From: Harmothoe impar
Taxonomy: Eukaryota > Annelida > Polychaeta > Phyllodocida > Polynoidae
Assembly: GCA_947462335.1 (NCBI GenBank)
Contig: OX381707.1
Span: 18,292,404 to 18,356,403, forward strand
Length of the DNA: 64,000 bases
Direction: 5' to 3'
Made by a program: the position numbers and the translations under genes. This document shows positions 23,001-34,131 of this stretch, piece by piece (position 1 is the first letter of the stretch; each line of letters starts with the position of its first letter). The notes beneath the pieces were generated by a model. That model did no database searches. It saw nothing but the letters and a program-made list of their open reading frames with translations, and was not told the origin of the DNA.

Positions 23001-26000
23001 AGAATGAAACACCCAGTTATATGAATTTCTCTCTCTGAGCATACGGGACACTATTTCAGCCCCATTTCAGGAACTTCTTTTTCATAACATGGCTTGAAAT
23101 ACATGAAGATTTAAAGTTATATCTCTGTAACGATGGGTAAAGTTGGATAACATTACATAGAACACTAATCCATGACTCTCATTGCTAAAGTGTAAAGCAT
23201 TATAGCACATAGAAGCAATATAGCGAAATCTGAGACTCCTTTAACAAAGATTGGCTACGCGTCATTACATAACACTACAACAACAAAGCGATCCACGTAG
23301 CCAATAAAAATAACCACAGATTAGCAACAGATAAGCGTCCATCGCCTGAACTCACCAATACTCAAAGGTCCAGTGCTGGTTGTGCTGACCGTTGTGGTCC
23401 CACACACACAGGGCTGCCCCCTCCTCCTTGTTCTCCTGGATGATGTCCAGTACCCGGTGTACATCCCGCCGTAAGGCCACTGTCTCACCGTGTAGCACCA
23501 GGTCCTGCTGGTACGAACCACTCTTGTACAGCTGCACCTCTACCGTACGGCCTACAGTTGAATACACACACACACAGTTACTGCTGGTACGAACCACTCT
23601 TGTACAGCTGAACCTCTACCGTACGGCCTACAGTTAAATACACACACACAGTTACTGCTGGTACGAACCACTCTTGTACAGCTGCACCTCTACCGTACGG
23701 CCTACAGTTGAATACACACACACACAGTTACTGCTGGTACGAACCGCTCTTGTACAGCTGAACCTCTACCGTACGGCCTACAGTTAAATACACACACACA
23801 GTTACTGCTGGTACGAACCACTCTTGTACAGCTGAACCTCTACCGTACGGCCTACAGTTAAATACACACACACAGTTACTGCTGGTACGAACCACTCTTG
23901 TACAGCTGAACCTCTACCGTACAGCCTACAGTTAAATACACACACACAGTTACTGCTGGTACGAACCACTCTTGTACAGCTGAACCTCTACCGTACAGCC
24001 TACAGTTAAATACACACACACAGAGTTACTGCTGGTATGAACCACTCTTGTACAGCTGAACCTCTACCGTACGGCCTACAGTTAATTACACACACACAGT
24101 TACTGCTGGTATGAACCACTCTTGTACAGCTGAACCTCTACCGTACGGCCTACAGTTAAATACACACACACAGAGTTACTGCTGGTATGAACCACTCTTG
24201 TACAGCTGAACCTCTACCGTACGGCCTACAGTTAAATACACACACACAGTTACTGCTGGTATGAACCACTCTTGTACAGCTGAACCTCTACTGTACGGCC
24301 TACAGTTGAATACACACACACAGAGTTACTGCTGGTACAAACCACTCTTGTACAGCTGAACCTCTACTGTACGGCCTACAGTTGAATACACACACACAGA
24401 GTTACTGCTGGTTCAAACCACTCTTGTACAGCTGAACCTCTACTGTACGGCCTACAGTTAAATACACACACACAGTTACTGCTGGTACGAACCGCTCTTG
24501 TACAGCTGCACCTCTACTGTACGGCCTACAGTTGAATACACACACAGAGTTACTGCTGGTACGAACCACTCTTGTACAGCTGAACCTCTACTGTACGGCC
24601 TACAGTTAAATACACACACACAGTTACTGCTGGTACGAACCACTCTTGTACAGCTGCACCTCTACCGTACGGCCTACAGTTAAATACACACACACAGTTA
24701 CTGCTGGTACGAACCACTCTTGTACAGTTGCACCTCTACCGTACGGCCTACAGTTAAATACACACACACAGTTACTGCTGGTACAAACCACTCTTGTACA
24801 GCTGCACTTCTACCGTACGGCCTACAGTTAAATACACACACACAGTTACTGCTGGTACAAACCGCTCTTGTACAGCTGCACCTCTACCGTACGGCCTACA
24901 GTTAAATACACACACACAGTTACTGCCGGTATGAACCACTCTTGTACAGCTGAACCTCTACCGTACGGCCTACAGTTAAATACACACACACAGTTACTGC
25001 TGGTACGAACCACTCTTGTACAGCTGAACCTCTACCGTACGGCCTACAGTTAAATACACACACACAGTTACTGCTGGTACGAACCACTCTTGTACAGCTG
25101 AACCTCTACCGTACGGCCTACAGTTAAATACACACACACAGTTACTGCTGGTACAAACCACTCTTGTACAGCTGAACCTCTACTGTAGGGCCTACAGTTA
25201 AATACACACACACAGTTACTGCTGGTACGAACCGCTCTTGTACAGCTGAACCTCTACCGTACGGCCTACAGTTAAATACACACACACAGTTACTGCTGGT
25301 ATGAACCACTCTTGTACAGCTGAACCTCTACCGTACGGCCTACAGTTGAATACACACACACAGAGTTACTGCTGGTACAAACCACTCTTGTACAGCTGAA
25401 TCTCTACCATACAGCCTACAGTTAAATACACACACACAGTTACTGCTGGTACAAACCACTCTTGTACAGCTGAACCTCTACAGTACGGCCTACAGTTAAA
25501 TACACACACACAGAGTTACTGCTGGTTAGAACCACTCTTGTACAGCCGAACCTCTACTGTACGCCCTGCATTAGGCATACAGGGAATTTTAAATAAGTTG
25601 TGTGAAATTCATACTTTTGGAATTTTTGTGATTCTTATGGCTTCAATGAGTATGTGGTCAAGATGCATGAATTCATCATGCCGATCCTTTTGGCCTGTTT
25701 CAACCCCATATGGTTGCCATTATGGTGAATGCCGTCCTGCAAAGCTGCTCTCCAGGGCAGCATTTTTGTATCATGATGATACAGGGGCCATAACGCATTA
25801 TGCGGTCCTTAAAGGGTTAACAGGTATGAATGCGGTGTGAAACACACACACAGAAGTAATCAAAAAAGGTTTTCATATATTTCTAATTATTTTGATGCAG
25901 TTTTGGTGATGTTGTCTATGAAGTTAATATAAATATACAAAAGTTGCACACACCACTGATATCCAGACAGTATCCATTGACCTTTGACCTAATTGTCCCG

Positions 26001-26155
26001 GTCACATGGTCCTCAAACCACATCTGATAGGACGAGCCTTCCCTGACGTGACGTCTCATGACGACGTGGACGTTGTCTTTGTCTAACGTCATGACAAAGT
26101 CATTAAGACGACTGCGGATGATGAAGTATCGCCCTGTTTGGGCCGACATTACAAC
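20076..26155 (-). CDS. QxW / ricin-type beta-trefoil domain protein, four coding exons
   Basis: Minus-strand exons in order: 25954-26155 (ATG at 26,149, after a CCACAG acceptor), 23356-23551, 21347-21510 and 20076-20272. Junction phases match (1, 2, 1), giving about 250 aa. Repeated strands contain SYQMWFEDHVTGTIRSKVNG with YCLDIS, then HNQHWTFEY, then SQLWYEDKFGVLRSKLNHFALD and QQFVVNG. The QxW-type spacing and LD-S ends are typical of beta-trefoil (ricin B-like) carbohydrate-binding folds, here as two incomplete trefoils. There is no signal peptide, so an intracellular protein is likely. Ligand unknown. The acceptor of exon 23356-23551 borders a 74-bp minisatellite derived from that junction; exon 21347-21510 has an adjacent NAGNAG acceptor (start 21,510 or 21,513). 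An upstream 5' non-coding exon must exist. Confidence 0.78.
20950..21315. mobile_element. TTAA-type MITE, GTGACATGGTCCGAT family, copy 1
   Basis: Left ATGACATAGTCCGATTTTTT, right ATCGGACCATGTCACTG. The same element occurs at 44,455-44,744 and 51,800-52,093, where ends read TTAAAGTGACATGGTCCGAT and its inverse, flanked by TTAA. This copy lies in an intron of the beta-trefoil gene and is diverged. No ORF. Confidence 0.65.
21525..23340 (-). other. Beta-trefoil gene intron 2
   Basis: 1.8-kb intron with no supported exon. Repeated phrases GAGATGTNTAGGATCC and CTCCTGCTGACCTG occur near 21,655-21,785. Otherwise unique AT-rich sequence. Confidence 0.5.
23507..25565 (-). repeat. 74-bp minisatellite (~28 units) made from an intron-exon junction
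   Basis: About 28 head-to-tail units, mostly 74 bp, some 76 bp with an extra AG. On the minus strand each unit has the 3' end of intron 1 (TG-repeat, then TTTAACTGTAG) followed by the first 46 bp of the second coding exon (GCCGTACGGTAGAGG... CCAGCA). The unit nearest the gene (23,507-23,551) is the real exon start. Each unit also ends in CA|GTAACT, which is one base from a consensus donor. Units differ by point changes (CCGTACGG vs CTGTACGG, GTACGAACC vs GTACAAACC). Plus-strand open frames across it are artefacts of the period. Confidence 0.93.
25690..25824. repeat. TTAA-ended repeat fragment
   Basis: Ends in GGTCCTTAAAGGGTTAAC, shares ATCATGATGATACAGG and CATTATGCGG-type words with 9,178-9,420 and 31,800-31,995. 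Left end uncertain. Lies in beta-trefoil intron 1. Confidence 0.35.
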
Positions 26156-27200
26156 CTGTGGTAAAGAAGCAGAGATATTATGAATTAGATATAATATATT
26201 TTATATAAATTTAGCAGTTTGAGTAAGCCCACGCAATAATATAGAGAATAGGGTATTGAATCAAATAATCGTTGTTGTTTTATAAATAAGTCTGATACTC
26301 GTAGTCCATACTCATCTCTCTGTCCTGATTTGATGTCGTCACAAGAACACTACTAACTAGTGATGCACATAGGATGCATTAATCCCCAACACGATGGGGG
26401 TAGATGGCTAAATTTGACAAGGTGACATGGCCATTTCTTAGGATCGACATTCGACATGAGGCCTAGCGACATGCGACATGAGGCCTCAGAAGTTAGTGAC
26501 CCCCCCCCCATCTATACCCCCACACTGAAAAAGTAAACTTGTCTCCAGACTCGTTGAAGTGACTATCATAAAATAAACGAGTCAAAAGTTGTCTAACCTA
26601 TCAGGTTACCATCCCACAAATAGAACCTGGAGCTGGCAAATGTTGGGTTTTGGCCTGGCACATGCCAAGTGGGTCTTCTATCTCCAGCTAGAAGATCCAC
26701 TTCCTTGTCACTAAGATGACTCGTTTACTTTATGAGTGTCACTTGGAAGAGTCTGGAGACAAGTTTACTTTTTGAGTGCAATTCGAGACAGACTCTACAT
26801 GCCTAGAGTCTAATCCGCCACTCCTGGCATCATACTATACTCTATAGTAGAGACACTATAACACATTTATGGATTCACAGTTAACTCAGGCTGTATGATT
26901 CTCTACCACTGTCACGTGTGTGTGTTTGTACACAGAGTCTGGGTGACCTGAGACACAGGCATGGTAAGATTTTTTGTAAGATTTGTAAGATTTTTTTTAT
27001 TCATTCAATGTCACGGCTCTCACTGCGATTTTCAAAAGATGAATCATAATGCTATGTACATATAAATGAAAAACTTATAAATACATAAATTAAGTGATTT
27101 ACCAGCCTGTAGGGTGTTAGATAGACTGGGTGTAGCAGATTATATAACAACTCTAACTATGAGGGATGAGAGAGGGGCGTTGGTAACCCCTGTGTCAGAG
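26156..27200. other. Region upstream of the beta-trefoil gene
   Basis: No supported exon. Contains a 260-bp inverted-repeat element (26,521-26,780), a poly(C) run near 26,500, and poly(T)/poly(A) tracts near 26,975-27,000. It presumably includes the intron following the 5' non-coding exon. Confidence 0.45.
26521..26780. mobile_element. MITE with ~60-bp terminal inverted repeats
   Basis: Left CACTGAAAAAGTAAACTTGT then CTCCAGACTCGTTG; right the inverse GAGTCTGGAGACAAGTTTAC TTTTTGAGTG. Inner portions (ATAAACGAGTC, GACTCGTTTAC) also pair. No ORF. Confidence 0.7.
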
Positions 27201-27378
27201 CTGATTCAAAAAAGTTAGGTCTAGGAGGGCAGTGCTGGTGCACATGGACCTATCCAATAGTAGTAGGTGTGATGTCTTTATAAACTACCGGGCAGTGCTA
27301 GTGCACTGTACCAGGTGTATGATGGTATGAATCTTATGAATGATTATGTATACATGAGATTATGTACATCAGCTATTA

Positions 27379-27770
27379 TACTATGGCAGCTCCTGCGGGC
27401 AGTGCTAGTGCGCTGTACCTGGCAAGAGTGCTGGTGTCATCGTAGGATATGATTGAGTTCAGCATCTCATAAAATCATCCTTCTCGATCAGTTAGGTTAT
27501 GTGATGGGAGCAATGCTGGTGCATTGTACTTACCAAATGTTATTTACTGAAATGTCATAGTAATACATGCATCAGTTGTTTGCTATGGCAGCTCTTGCGG
27601 GCAGTGCTAGTGCACTGTACCTGGCAAGTGTTGGTGTTGTCCTGGCATGTGAGTGAGTTCAATGTCTCAGGAAATCATTGTTCTCAATCATCCAGTCAGT
27701 AAGGGGAGCAATGCTGGTGCATTGTACTTACCATATGTCATTGACTGGCCTGTCATAGTAAAAAGGAGCG
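27379..27770. repeat. Two ~205-bp tandem repeats 3' of the minus-strand LINE ORF
   Basis: Both units contain CTATGGCAGCTC, then CGGGCAGTGCTAGTGC and CTGTACCTGGCAAG, then GGGAGCAATGCTGGTGCATTGTACTTACC split across lines. A third, partial set lies at 27,229-27,320. The words are quasi-palindromic. Confidence 0.6.
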
Positions 27771-27791
27771 TGCTTAACCCTGAATTAGATA

Positions 27792-30518
27792 TCATATCAT
27801 TTGAGCATGTCTCAACTTAACTTGGCTGAAATCCATCTTCTCAATAATACTTTTGAATTTAGCCCGACATTCAATTTGTTGTACATTTAGATCAAGCGAG
27901 TTCCAGAGAAGACACCCTCTTACAAGTGGTGATCTCTTTACCACATGTAATCTCTGTCTACCAGTTTTAAAACGAATTTTATTTTCTGCTCTGGTTCTGG
28001 GGTTTTCAGATATCATGATATTGTCTGGCGTTTTTGACAATTTATGCAGATGTAGGAGTAACTGTGTGTCTCTTCTATTGACTAACTTAGACATACCACA
28101 TTGTGTATGTAAATCATCCTGCGTGATATCTCTTGGGTTTCTTATCCTTAGGCATGATCTCAGGCCCCTGTTTTGTTGGGTCTGAAGACTTTTTTGATCT
28201 AACTGAGTAGCACTATCAATAATAAAGCTACAATATTCCAATGAGGGGAGTGTACAGTGTTTGTAAATTTCAAGACAGGTGTCATTATCTATATTATCTC
28301 GTATTCTATGCGTTCTATAGTTCTTAAAACCACAGCGTTTTCTAACACCAGACATGTGACCTTTCAGAGTTAAGTTTTCATCCAACTCAACTCCCAGGTA
28401 GCAAAAATGCTTAACTTTGGTAACATTTTTATTTTCAATTTGTAGAGTAGGGACATTTATTGCCTCAGTCTTTGGACGGGTACCATATATAACCTGCATG
28501 GTTTTATCACCATTAATAGTTAGCCGGTTTTTGGCACACCAATCAGTTAATAGGGCAAGGTCCGGCTGACCTATGCGTGAGATGTCTTCAGCTGACTTCC
28601 CTTCCGTGATCATAACTGCATCATCAGCATATAATATCACCTTGGAATTTTCTACTACTTTAGGTAATTCGTTAATATATACAGAAAATAAGAGGGGTCC
28701 CAATATTGAACCTTGTGGGACCCCGTATGATACTTCAATAGGTTCGGATACTATATCATTAGCTAATGTACAATGTATGCGGTTGCATAAGTAACTCTGG
28801 AACCATCGTAGGACGGATGTATTGGCGCCAATAATTCCTAGTTTGTCAAGTAATCTACCATGATGAACCGTGTCAAAGGCCTTTCTCATGTCTATATACA
28901 AGCAAGAGGCAAGTTTGCCTCTTCCAATAGCCATGTACATTGTTTGGGTTAGATCATGTACAGCATCTGCTGTAGAACGTCCAGGGGTGAAGCCATATTG
29001 AAATTTTGAAAGAATGTTGTTTGTCATCATGTGATCAATCAGTTGACCATGAACGACCCTTTCCATTATTTTGCTAATAATGGGAAGAAGCGTTATAGGC
29101 CTCCAGTTACTTAGATTTTGCAAATCACCCTTTTTGGGGATAGGGATGATTGTACCTTTTGCCCATTTCCTCGGGAAAATCCCCCTGTCCAAGCAGTTAT
29201 CGACAAGAATTTTAATTTGTGGGACCAGTAAGAGAAGATAATCCTTCAGAACATGGGCGTTAACATAGCTGACTCCCGAGGCCTTTTTTCTGCTGATTTT
29301 TTTAATGTACTTAGTAAGTGTGATTGTAGTAACTTGCCTAAAAAGAAAATAACCTTCAGTGTACACATCATTGTTCATAACATCATGCATTTGTGTGTCT
29401 CCATCTAGATGACTGAACTTCTCAGCTAGATTCTTCCCATCAGCTGAAACTTCATTTCCATCAGTATCATTAAGATGGATGGCAGTGTTACCTGATTTGT
29501 TGGTTCCTAGGAGCGAATTGATAATAGCCCAGAATTTAGGCGGATTATTTTTATGTTCCTCAACAGAGGCCTTAACCTGTTTTGAGAATTCTGTATGTAG
29601 TCTCCTGTTAGTTATGGTCCTCAATCTTTGAGCTAGTCTTAAGCTATCTATGTCCATTCCTTGGCTTCTATGTGCCCTCCTAAAAGCCTCGTTTTTCATC
29701 CTGAGCTGCTCAAGCAAGTCAGGAGGATACCATCTAGGTGTGTCCTTCCTAACCCTGAAGGTTTTGATGGGGCAGTTCACATCCAGGTAGTCAATTAGGA
29801 CCTCTTCAAAGAGATCCCATTGGCTTTCCGGGTTATTTATTGCTTCTAAAATGTTCCAATTTTGGTTATTGATATGGTCTTTTAATTTGTCATTGTTATG
29901 ATTTTTATATACTCTACTAGTGACCTGTTCAACTATCTTAACTATACTTTTGTGTTTTAATACTTCGAAGGTGGGAATGTGGTCTGATAAAAGTAGGTTT
30001 AAGGTGCCACATTTTGTGACAATTTGGCTATTAGTATAAATGTGATCAATAAAAGTGGCAACAAGGGGGTGTAGCCTGGAGATACCAGTTTGTAAAAGTC
30101 TTAAGTTGTAATCCTTGAGAAGGCCAAATATACGTCTACACTTCCTGCTTTCCCTGTGTACCATATCTATATTACAGTCACCGATGACATGTATTTCGTG
30201 TTTTCTGATGGATCTATTGGCAAGAACATTATTTAATGATTCAATGAAATTTAGCAGGTTCTTGTTAGGGGGCCTGTAGTAAGAGATGATAGTACGTATC
30301 CTGTTATCAGGTTTCTTAATTGTAATAACTAAGATCTCAGCATCCTCAGTCATGACATTTAGATCGGTCCTGACTGTGGTATATGGGGCAAAGTTGTTCA
30401 TGACATAGCATATAATACCCCCTGCATTGGCGCATCTGTCAAGCCTGAAACATGTATGGTTGTTAATTATAACCTGATTATCATTGTCTGATGTGCCATC
30501 ACAGACACACAATACCAT
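27792..30518 (-). CDS. LINE ORF2: endonuclease (truncated) and reverse transcriptase
   Basis: 908 aa, uninterrupted. The APE-type endonuclease lacks its N-terminal N/E catalytic blocks but keeps AGGIICYV, G113-D114-C-N116, FIDHIYTN and S178-D179-H180. The reverse transcriptase follows with NWRPITLLPIISK, YGFTPGRST, DMRKAFDTV, YGVPQGSILGPLLF, and YADD at 630-633, then the C-terminal domain (CYLGVELDENLTL, LPSLEYC). In full elements this protein nicks the target and copies the RNA (target-primed reverse transcription). Without the front of the endonuclease the copy is probably not autonomous, although the RT part shows no stop or frameshift, implying recent insertion. The first ATG at 30,518 is only the first in the remaining frame. 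Confidence 0.88.
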   Translation of the reverse strand: MVLCVCDGTSDNDNQVIINNHTCFRLDRCANAGGIICYVMNNFAPYTTVRTDLNVMTEDAEILVITIKKPDNRIRTIISYYRPPNKNLLNFIESLNNVLANRSIRKHEIHVIGDCNIDMVHRESRKCRRIFGLLKDYNLRLLQTGISRLHPLVATFIDHIYTNSQIVTKCGTLNLLLSDHIPTFEVLKHKSIVKIVEQVTSRVYKNHNNDKLKDHINNQNWNILEAINNPESQWDLFEEVLIDYLDVNCPIKTFRVRKDTPRWYPPDLLEQLRMKNEAFRRAHRSQGMDIDSLRLAQRLRTITNRRLHTEFSKQVKASVEEHKNNPPKFWAIINSLLGTNKSGNTAIHLNDTDGNEVSADGKNLAEKFSHLDGDTQMHDVMNNDVYTEGYFLFRQVTTITLTKYIKKISRKKASGVSYVNAHVLKDYLLLLVPQIKILVDNCLDRGIFPRKWAKGTIIPIPKKGDLQNLSNWRPITLLPIISKIMERVVHGQLIDHMMTNNILSKFQYGFTPGRSTADAVHDLTQTMYMAIGRGKLASCLYIDMRKAFDTVHHGRLLDKLGIIGANTSVLRWFQSYLCNRIHCTLANDIVSEPIEVSYGVPQGSILGPLLFSVYINELPKVVENSKVILYADDAVMITEGKSAEDISRIGQPDLALLTDWCAKNRLTINGDKTMQVIYGTRPKTEAINVPTLQIENKNVTKVKHFCYLGVELDENLTLKGHMSGVRKRCGFKNYRTHRIRDNIDNDTCLEIYKHCTLPSLEYCSFIIDSATQLDQKSLQTQQNRGLRSCLRIRNPRDITQDDLHTQCGMSKLVNRRDTQLLLHLHKLSKTPDNIMISENPRTRAENKIRFKTGRQRLHVVKRSPLVRGCLLWNSLDLNVQQIECRAKFKSIIEKMDFSQVKLRHAQMI

Positions 30519-30795
30519 GGACGAAGCCTGGATGAAGCATCAGCTTCAACTCCCTAAGGCTGCATTGTATAGATTTGATAATACAAAAATCTGTGATATT
30601 TTCGTGTACCCGATCTGGTTTAAATTGAGTTGACCATAGTTTTATCAACACCATGCGCAGAACCTCAATAACCAATATTGTGCAACTCACATTTCTATTT
30701 GATCAATATCCTTTCATAATACAGCATAGTACTATGGTGTATATACCACTAGTCATAATGGAAATTGTGTGTATGATAGTCCATGCAGGATGCAT

Positions 30796-31054
30796 ACTGT
30801 GCCTCTACATGGGCTAAAATTCAACACGGGCGACACGGCAACACAGTCCTTTTAAAAATCGACACAGGCAACACAGCCCTTTTAATAATCGACACAGGCG
30901 ACACCGCTCTTTTAAAAATCGACGGACACAGGCAGTTTAATAATACCCTAGCATATTCTGTATGCATAAATATCGACACGTCGACTCAGCCTTTTTGCTA
31001 AAAATCGACACGCCAACATGGTAAAAAATCTGGGTACCCATGTAGAGGCACCAC
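30796..31054. mobile_element. Foldback element with internal AATCGACACAGGCGACAC minisatellite
   Basis: Ends GTGCCTCTACATGGG and CCCATGTAGAGGCAC are exact inverse. Between them are four to five tandem units of roughly 36 bp built on CTTTTAAAAATCGACACAGG, plus two partial units near 30,970 and 31,005. It has the same architecture as the GTCTTTGACCGG family but different sequence. Confidence 0.65.
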
Positions 31055-33030
31055 ACTGCCATATCACACCGTTTATAACAAGATATGACTTCACATAACT
31101 GGTGTCCTCTAAACCAGGCCTCCATATGTATTCAGCTAATTGGAGCAACAAGGTGTATTAGCTTTTTACAAAATATTAAACAAGTATAATAACAGGGTAA
31201 ATTACTGACTTCACTACTTACCTCCTCAATGGTGAATGTAAAGTTGTCAATGTGAGAGCCTTAATGCAGCCTGTGGTACATCCCATACACCAGATCCCGT
31301 CCAGGGTCCAGGCATCGACCAGGCTGCACAGCTGCAGTGGTATAAGTGTATACACATCAGTAGGCACATGTCTGTGTTAGCATATAGATGTATAGTAATG
31401 TATGTGTACACACTGACTCTGTTGCACCATCTGATTAGCAATTCATCTATCGACTCTTGCACTCTCTATCGTTGTCCTCCCTACTATACTCTTATATCTG
31501 TTTATCACTGTTCCAGACTCTCTGTCCTTTTATCTGTCCATTCCTCCCCCATTACTTTGTCTCCATCTCTCCACCCCCCTCCCCATTTCTCACAGCCTTA
31601 CACAATTACCAATGCAGTCACTGACGCAGCATCACAGGGATAGGGAGTCAGGAGCTGGTTGATGCACTATAGATAATAGTGCTCCCAAACTAGTAAACAG
31701 CAGATAACACATGGTATACACAGTAAATACACACCGGTCATCATTCACTTACATTGTATAAATACAGATGATGATAACACTGGAACATGCCATACATTAT
31801 CATTAGCTGTACAGGGGTCCGCTTTGGTGCATCATACAGACCCTCTGCGATGTATCAACCTCGTAGGGTCGGCATGATGATTGAATGCAGCACTGGCATG
31901 ATGGCCGTATGCAGCACTCACTAGGGCAGCATTCATCCATCATGACGACCTTGCAAGGACACAATGCACTAGATCACTTACCTGTCCTCAAAGGGTTAGT
32001 ACTCTGTGAACCTTCTACAGTCTGATTCACAGACCTTCATGTTTAACTTCAAAAATAAGGAACAAAGAAGACTTTGATATACTAGCACAAATGCACAGCG
32101 GACCATGACCTCTACCAGATCACCATGTATACATCACATGATAAGCACATTACTCCCCACCAGACCTACTTTAGTACCTGGTCTAGGCTATAGTGTATTG
32201 TTTACTAGCACTGCCGGTATGGGTCTCACATTCAATGTAGTAACTAGTGTTGGCTATAGTATAGTGCTATTATAGATCCACTGTTATAAACACTAATATG
32301 ATATCCCAATATTGTAAAGAGACAAGAGCATGTGTCATTACTCTCCAGGATGGACCCTATACTTGCTAGATCTTGTTATATGTAACACAGCACTGTCCCC
32401 CTCACCTACCTGTGCTTATCTAGGTGAGATGTGACTTCCTAATGTGCAGGTAAGGTACGGATTAGACACTCCCAGTCCACAGGTATCAGGGCCGAGAATA
32501 ACCTGATCTAAATGTAATCTAAATATACACACCGCCTATGGTACTTGTGACTGTCCCGTGACGATTTGAGGCACACTGGGTCCCTGGGGCATACACGCTG
32601 GCTCCCTGTGCATCGACAAGTGTCTATAAAGGCTCAGGTAACTGTAAATGCGTAAACACGATGCCTGTAAATGGTATGGGATAAAACGACTTTGCAAGGT
32701 GACAACTAGTGGCTAATTGGGTAGGAATATATCCACTACTTTAGTAGTTACTAGTTGTGTAGTGCATAATAGGCCCCAGTGTAACAGTATATCTAATTCT
32801 ATATGTAGACGTACAGTGTCGTCAATGATAAGGGTGTGGATGGGGTGTGAATGATATATCTTGGATTAGTCAATCATTAACTTTGCGTACACGGTTTCTC
32901 TGATAATAAAGAACGATAGTCCTTGTACCCACCGTGATTGGTTAAGATATAGAGATAGATATTTCTATACTAACCTGGCTATATATAAACTAGATTTTAC
33001 CTACCAAAGTTATTTGTCAAAATATATCAG

Positions 33031-33771
33031 TTAAGGTGGCCGGCGGCCATAGGGTAAAAGTAACTACGATCTCACCATATTCCTACCACATAACCCTAAG
33101 GGTATATACTCCCCTAAAATACATAAAAAATATGGGGGTCCCGAGCTTGTTTCTGAGATATCTAATTACTAAGTCTGAGTAACGTGTAATATGATTACTT
33201 AGTGTTCTGTGACATGTATTCACAAAATGCATTCGAAAAGTAACTACACATAGTTGATACTCCATCAAAATATAATTCGTAATATTATCTAACCAGAAAA
33301 CATGTTTTCAACATAGGGTCCCGGCCATATTTGTGTGTTTTTTGCTATTTGGAAAAAAAAATGTTTATCAGGCAGGCATTGTGTATAGCTTTCAATGTGT
33401 GCTGGACAACAGAATTCGTGGCCCAGTTGTCTAAAGGGCTAGTCCTCTAATCAGAAGGTTGAGAGCTCGAGTCTCGGCCATAGCATGGTTCCCTTCATGG
33501 CTAGGTATGAAAAGATGGGTGGTATATAATTTTCTTCACTTCTCACTATGCATAAAGGTAAATAGTAAAATTGGAAGTGTATAACAAAAAAAATATGAGA
33601 CGGATTAGAACCCCCTCTCCTCTGATCATGAGACATGCATGGAACACTTAGGCCAGCTAGACTCTGTCACACATAAATGCAAGACACTGCTCCACATGGG
33701 TCAGTAGCTAACCTAAAGTGCTCAGAAAGCTGCGCAATGAACGTGTTTCCAATCCCCGCCGGCCACCTTAA
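33031..33771. mobile_element. TTAA-flanked DNA element with AAGGTGGCCGGCGG ends
   Basis: Left TTAAGGTGGCCGGCGG and right CCGCCGGCCACCTTAA are exact inverse 16-mers, with TTAA as the shared outermost bases. That is the target preference of piggyBac-type transposons, but no transposase is present, so the assignment is tentative. The interior includes a tRNA-like sequence near 33,420-33,484. Confidence 0.7.
33418..33484 (+). repeat. tRNA-derived (tRNA-Arg-like) sequence, SINE head
   Basis: GTGGCCCAGTTGTCTAAAGG resembles an A box/D arm, AATCAGAAGGTTGAG an anticodon-arm 3' side, and GCTCGAGTCTCGGCCA a B box/T arm; TGGCC at the 5' end can pair with GGCCA at the 3' end. The order and words recall tRNA-Arg. 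Mismatches in the arms argue against a functional tRNA; a Pol III-type SINE head is more likely. Confidence 0.45.
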
Positions 33772-33785
33772 AGTAAGATGAGGGC

Positions 33786-33930
33786 TGTGTCTCACAAACT
33801 TAGGCCAATGTTTGTGTCTTTGACTGGGTGCCATCTCTGACTGGGTGCCGTCTCTGACCGGGTGCCGTCTCTGACCGGGTGCCGTCTCTGACCGGGTGCC
33901 GTCTCTGACCGGGTGCCGTCTCTGACACAG
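33786..33930. repeat. GTCTCTGACCGGGTGCC minisatellite (six units)
   Basis: Six tandem 17-18-bp units (GACTGGGTGCCATCTCT then GACCGGGTGCCGTCTCT) following GGCTGTGTCTCACAAACTTA and GGCCAATGTTTGTGTCTTTG. The same lead-in and units appear inverted at 46,395-46,512, so this is one family, related to the GTCTTTGACCGG elements. Confidence 0.75.
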
Positions 33931-34131
33931 ATAATTAGTTTGTCCGGTCATATAATCATGGGAACAATTATATACAATTATATACACAGTGATCTCTTCA
34001 GGACATAATTTAGATGAATCATCAATCAATAAATCTGAGAGAGTCATCTTGTCATACAGTTAATAGACGTGTTGCCACACTAATTATTGCAGAAATTAAA
34101 TTTGCGGATTTCGAAATATGGTAGTTGTACA

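Larger units (their letters stand above)
27200..30528 (-). mobile_element. 5'-truncated CR1/Jockey-group non-LTR retrotransposon
   Basis: Minus-strand element whose ORF2 starts partway through the endonuclease domain, so the 5' part is missing. The 3' side (27,200-27,790) carries two tandem units of about 205 bp (27,379-27,585 and 27,586-27,770), each with GGGCAGTGCTAGTGCACTGT-type and GGGAGCAATGCTGGTGCATT-type words. The exact 3' terminus and target duplication could not be identified. Confidence 0.6.

Noticed and set aside
24498..25053. Plus-strand open frames across the minisatellite encoding repeated CTSTVRPTVEYTH-type peptides
   Set aside because: They arise from the 74-bp period on the strand opposite to the gene, differ only by repeat number, and have no gene context.
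23507..25565. CRISPR-like array
   Set aside because: Units are contiguous tandem repeats without unique spacers, in an animal genome.
31470..31590. Polypyrimidine-rich sequence as a coding or regulatory element
   Set aside because: Simple CT-rich sequence with no adjacent exon; only the nearby GTAAGT donor on the other strand is of possible note.
33418..33484. A functional tRNA gene
   Set aside because: Arms are mismatched and the anticodon loop is unclear; a SINE head fits better.
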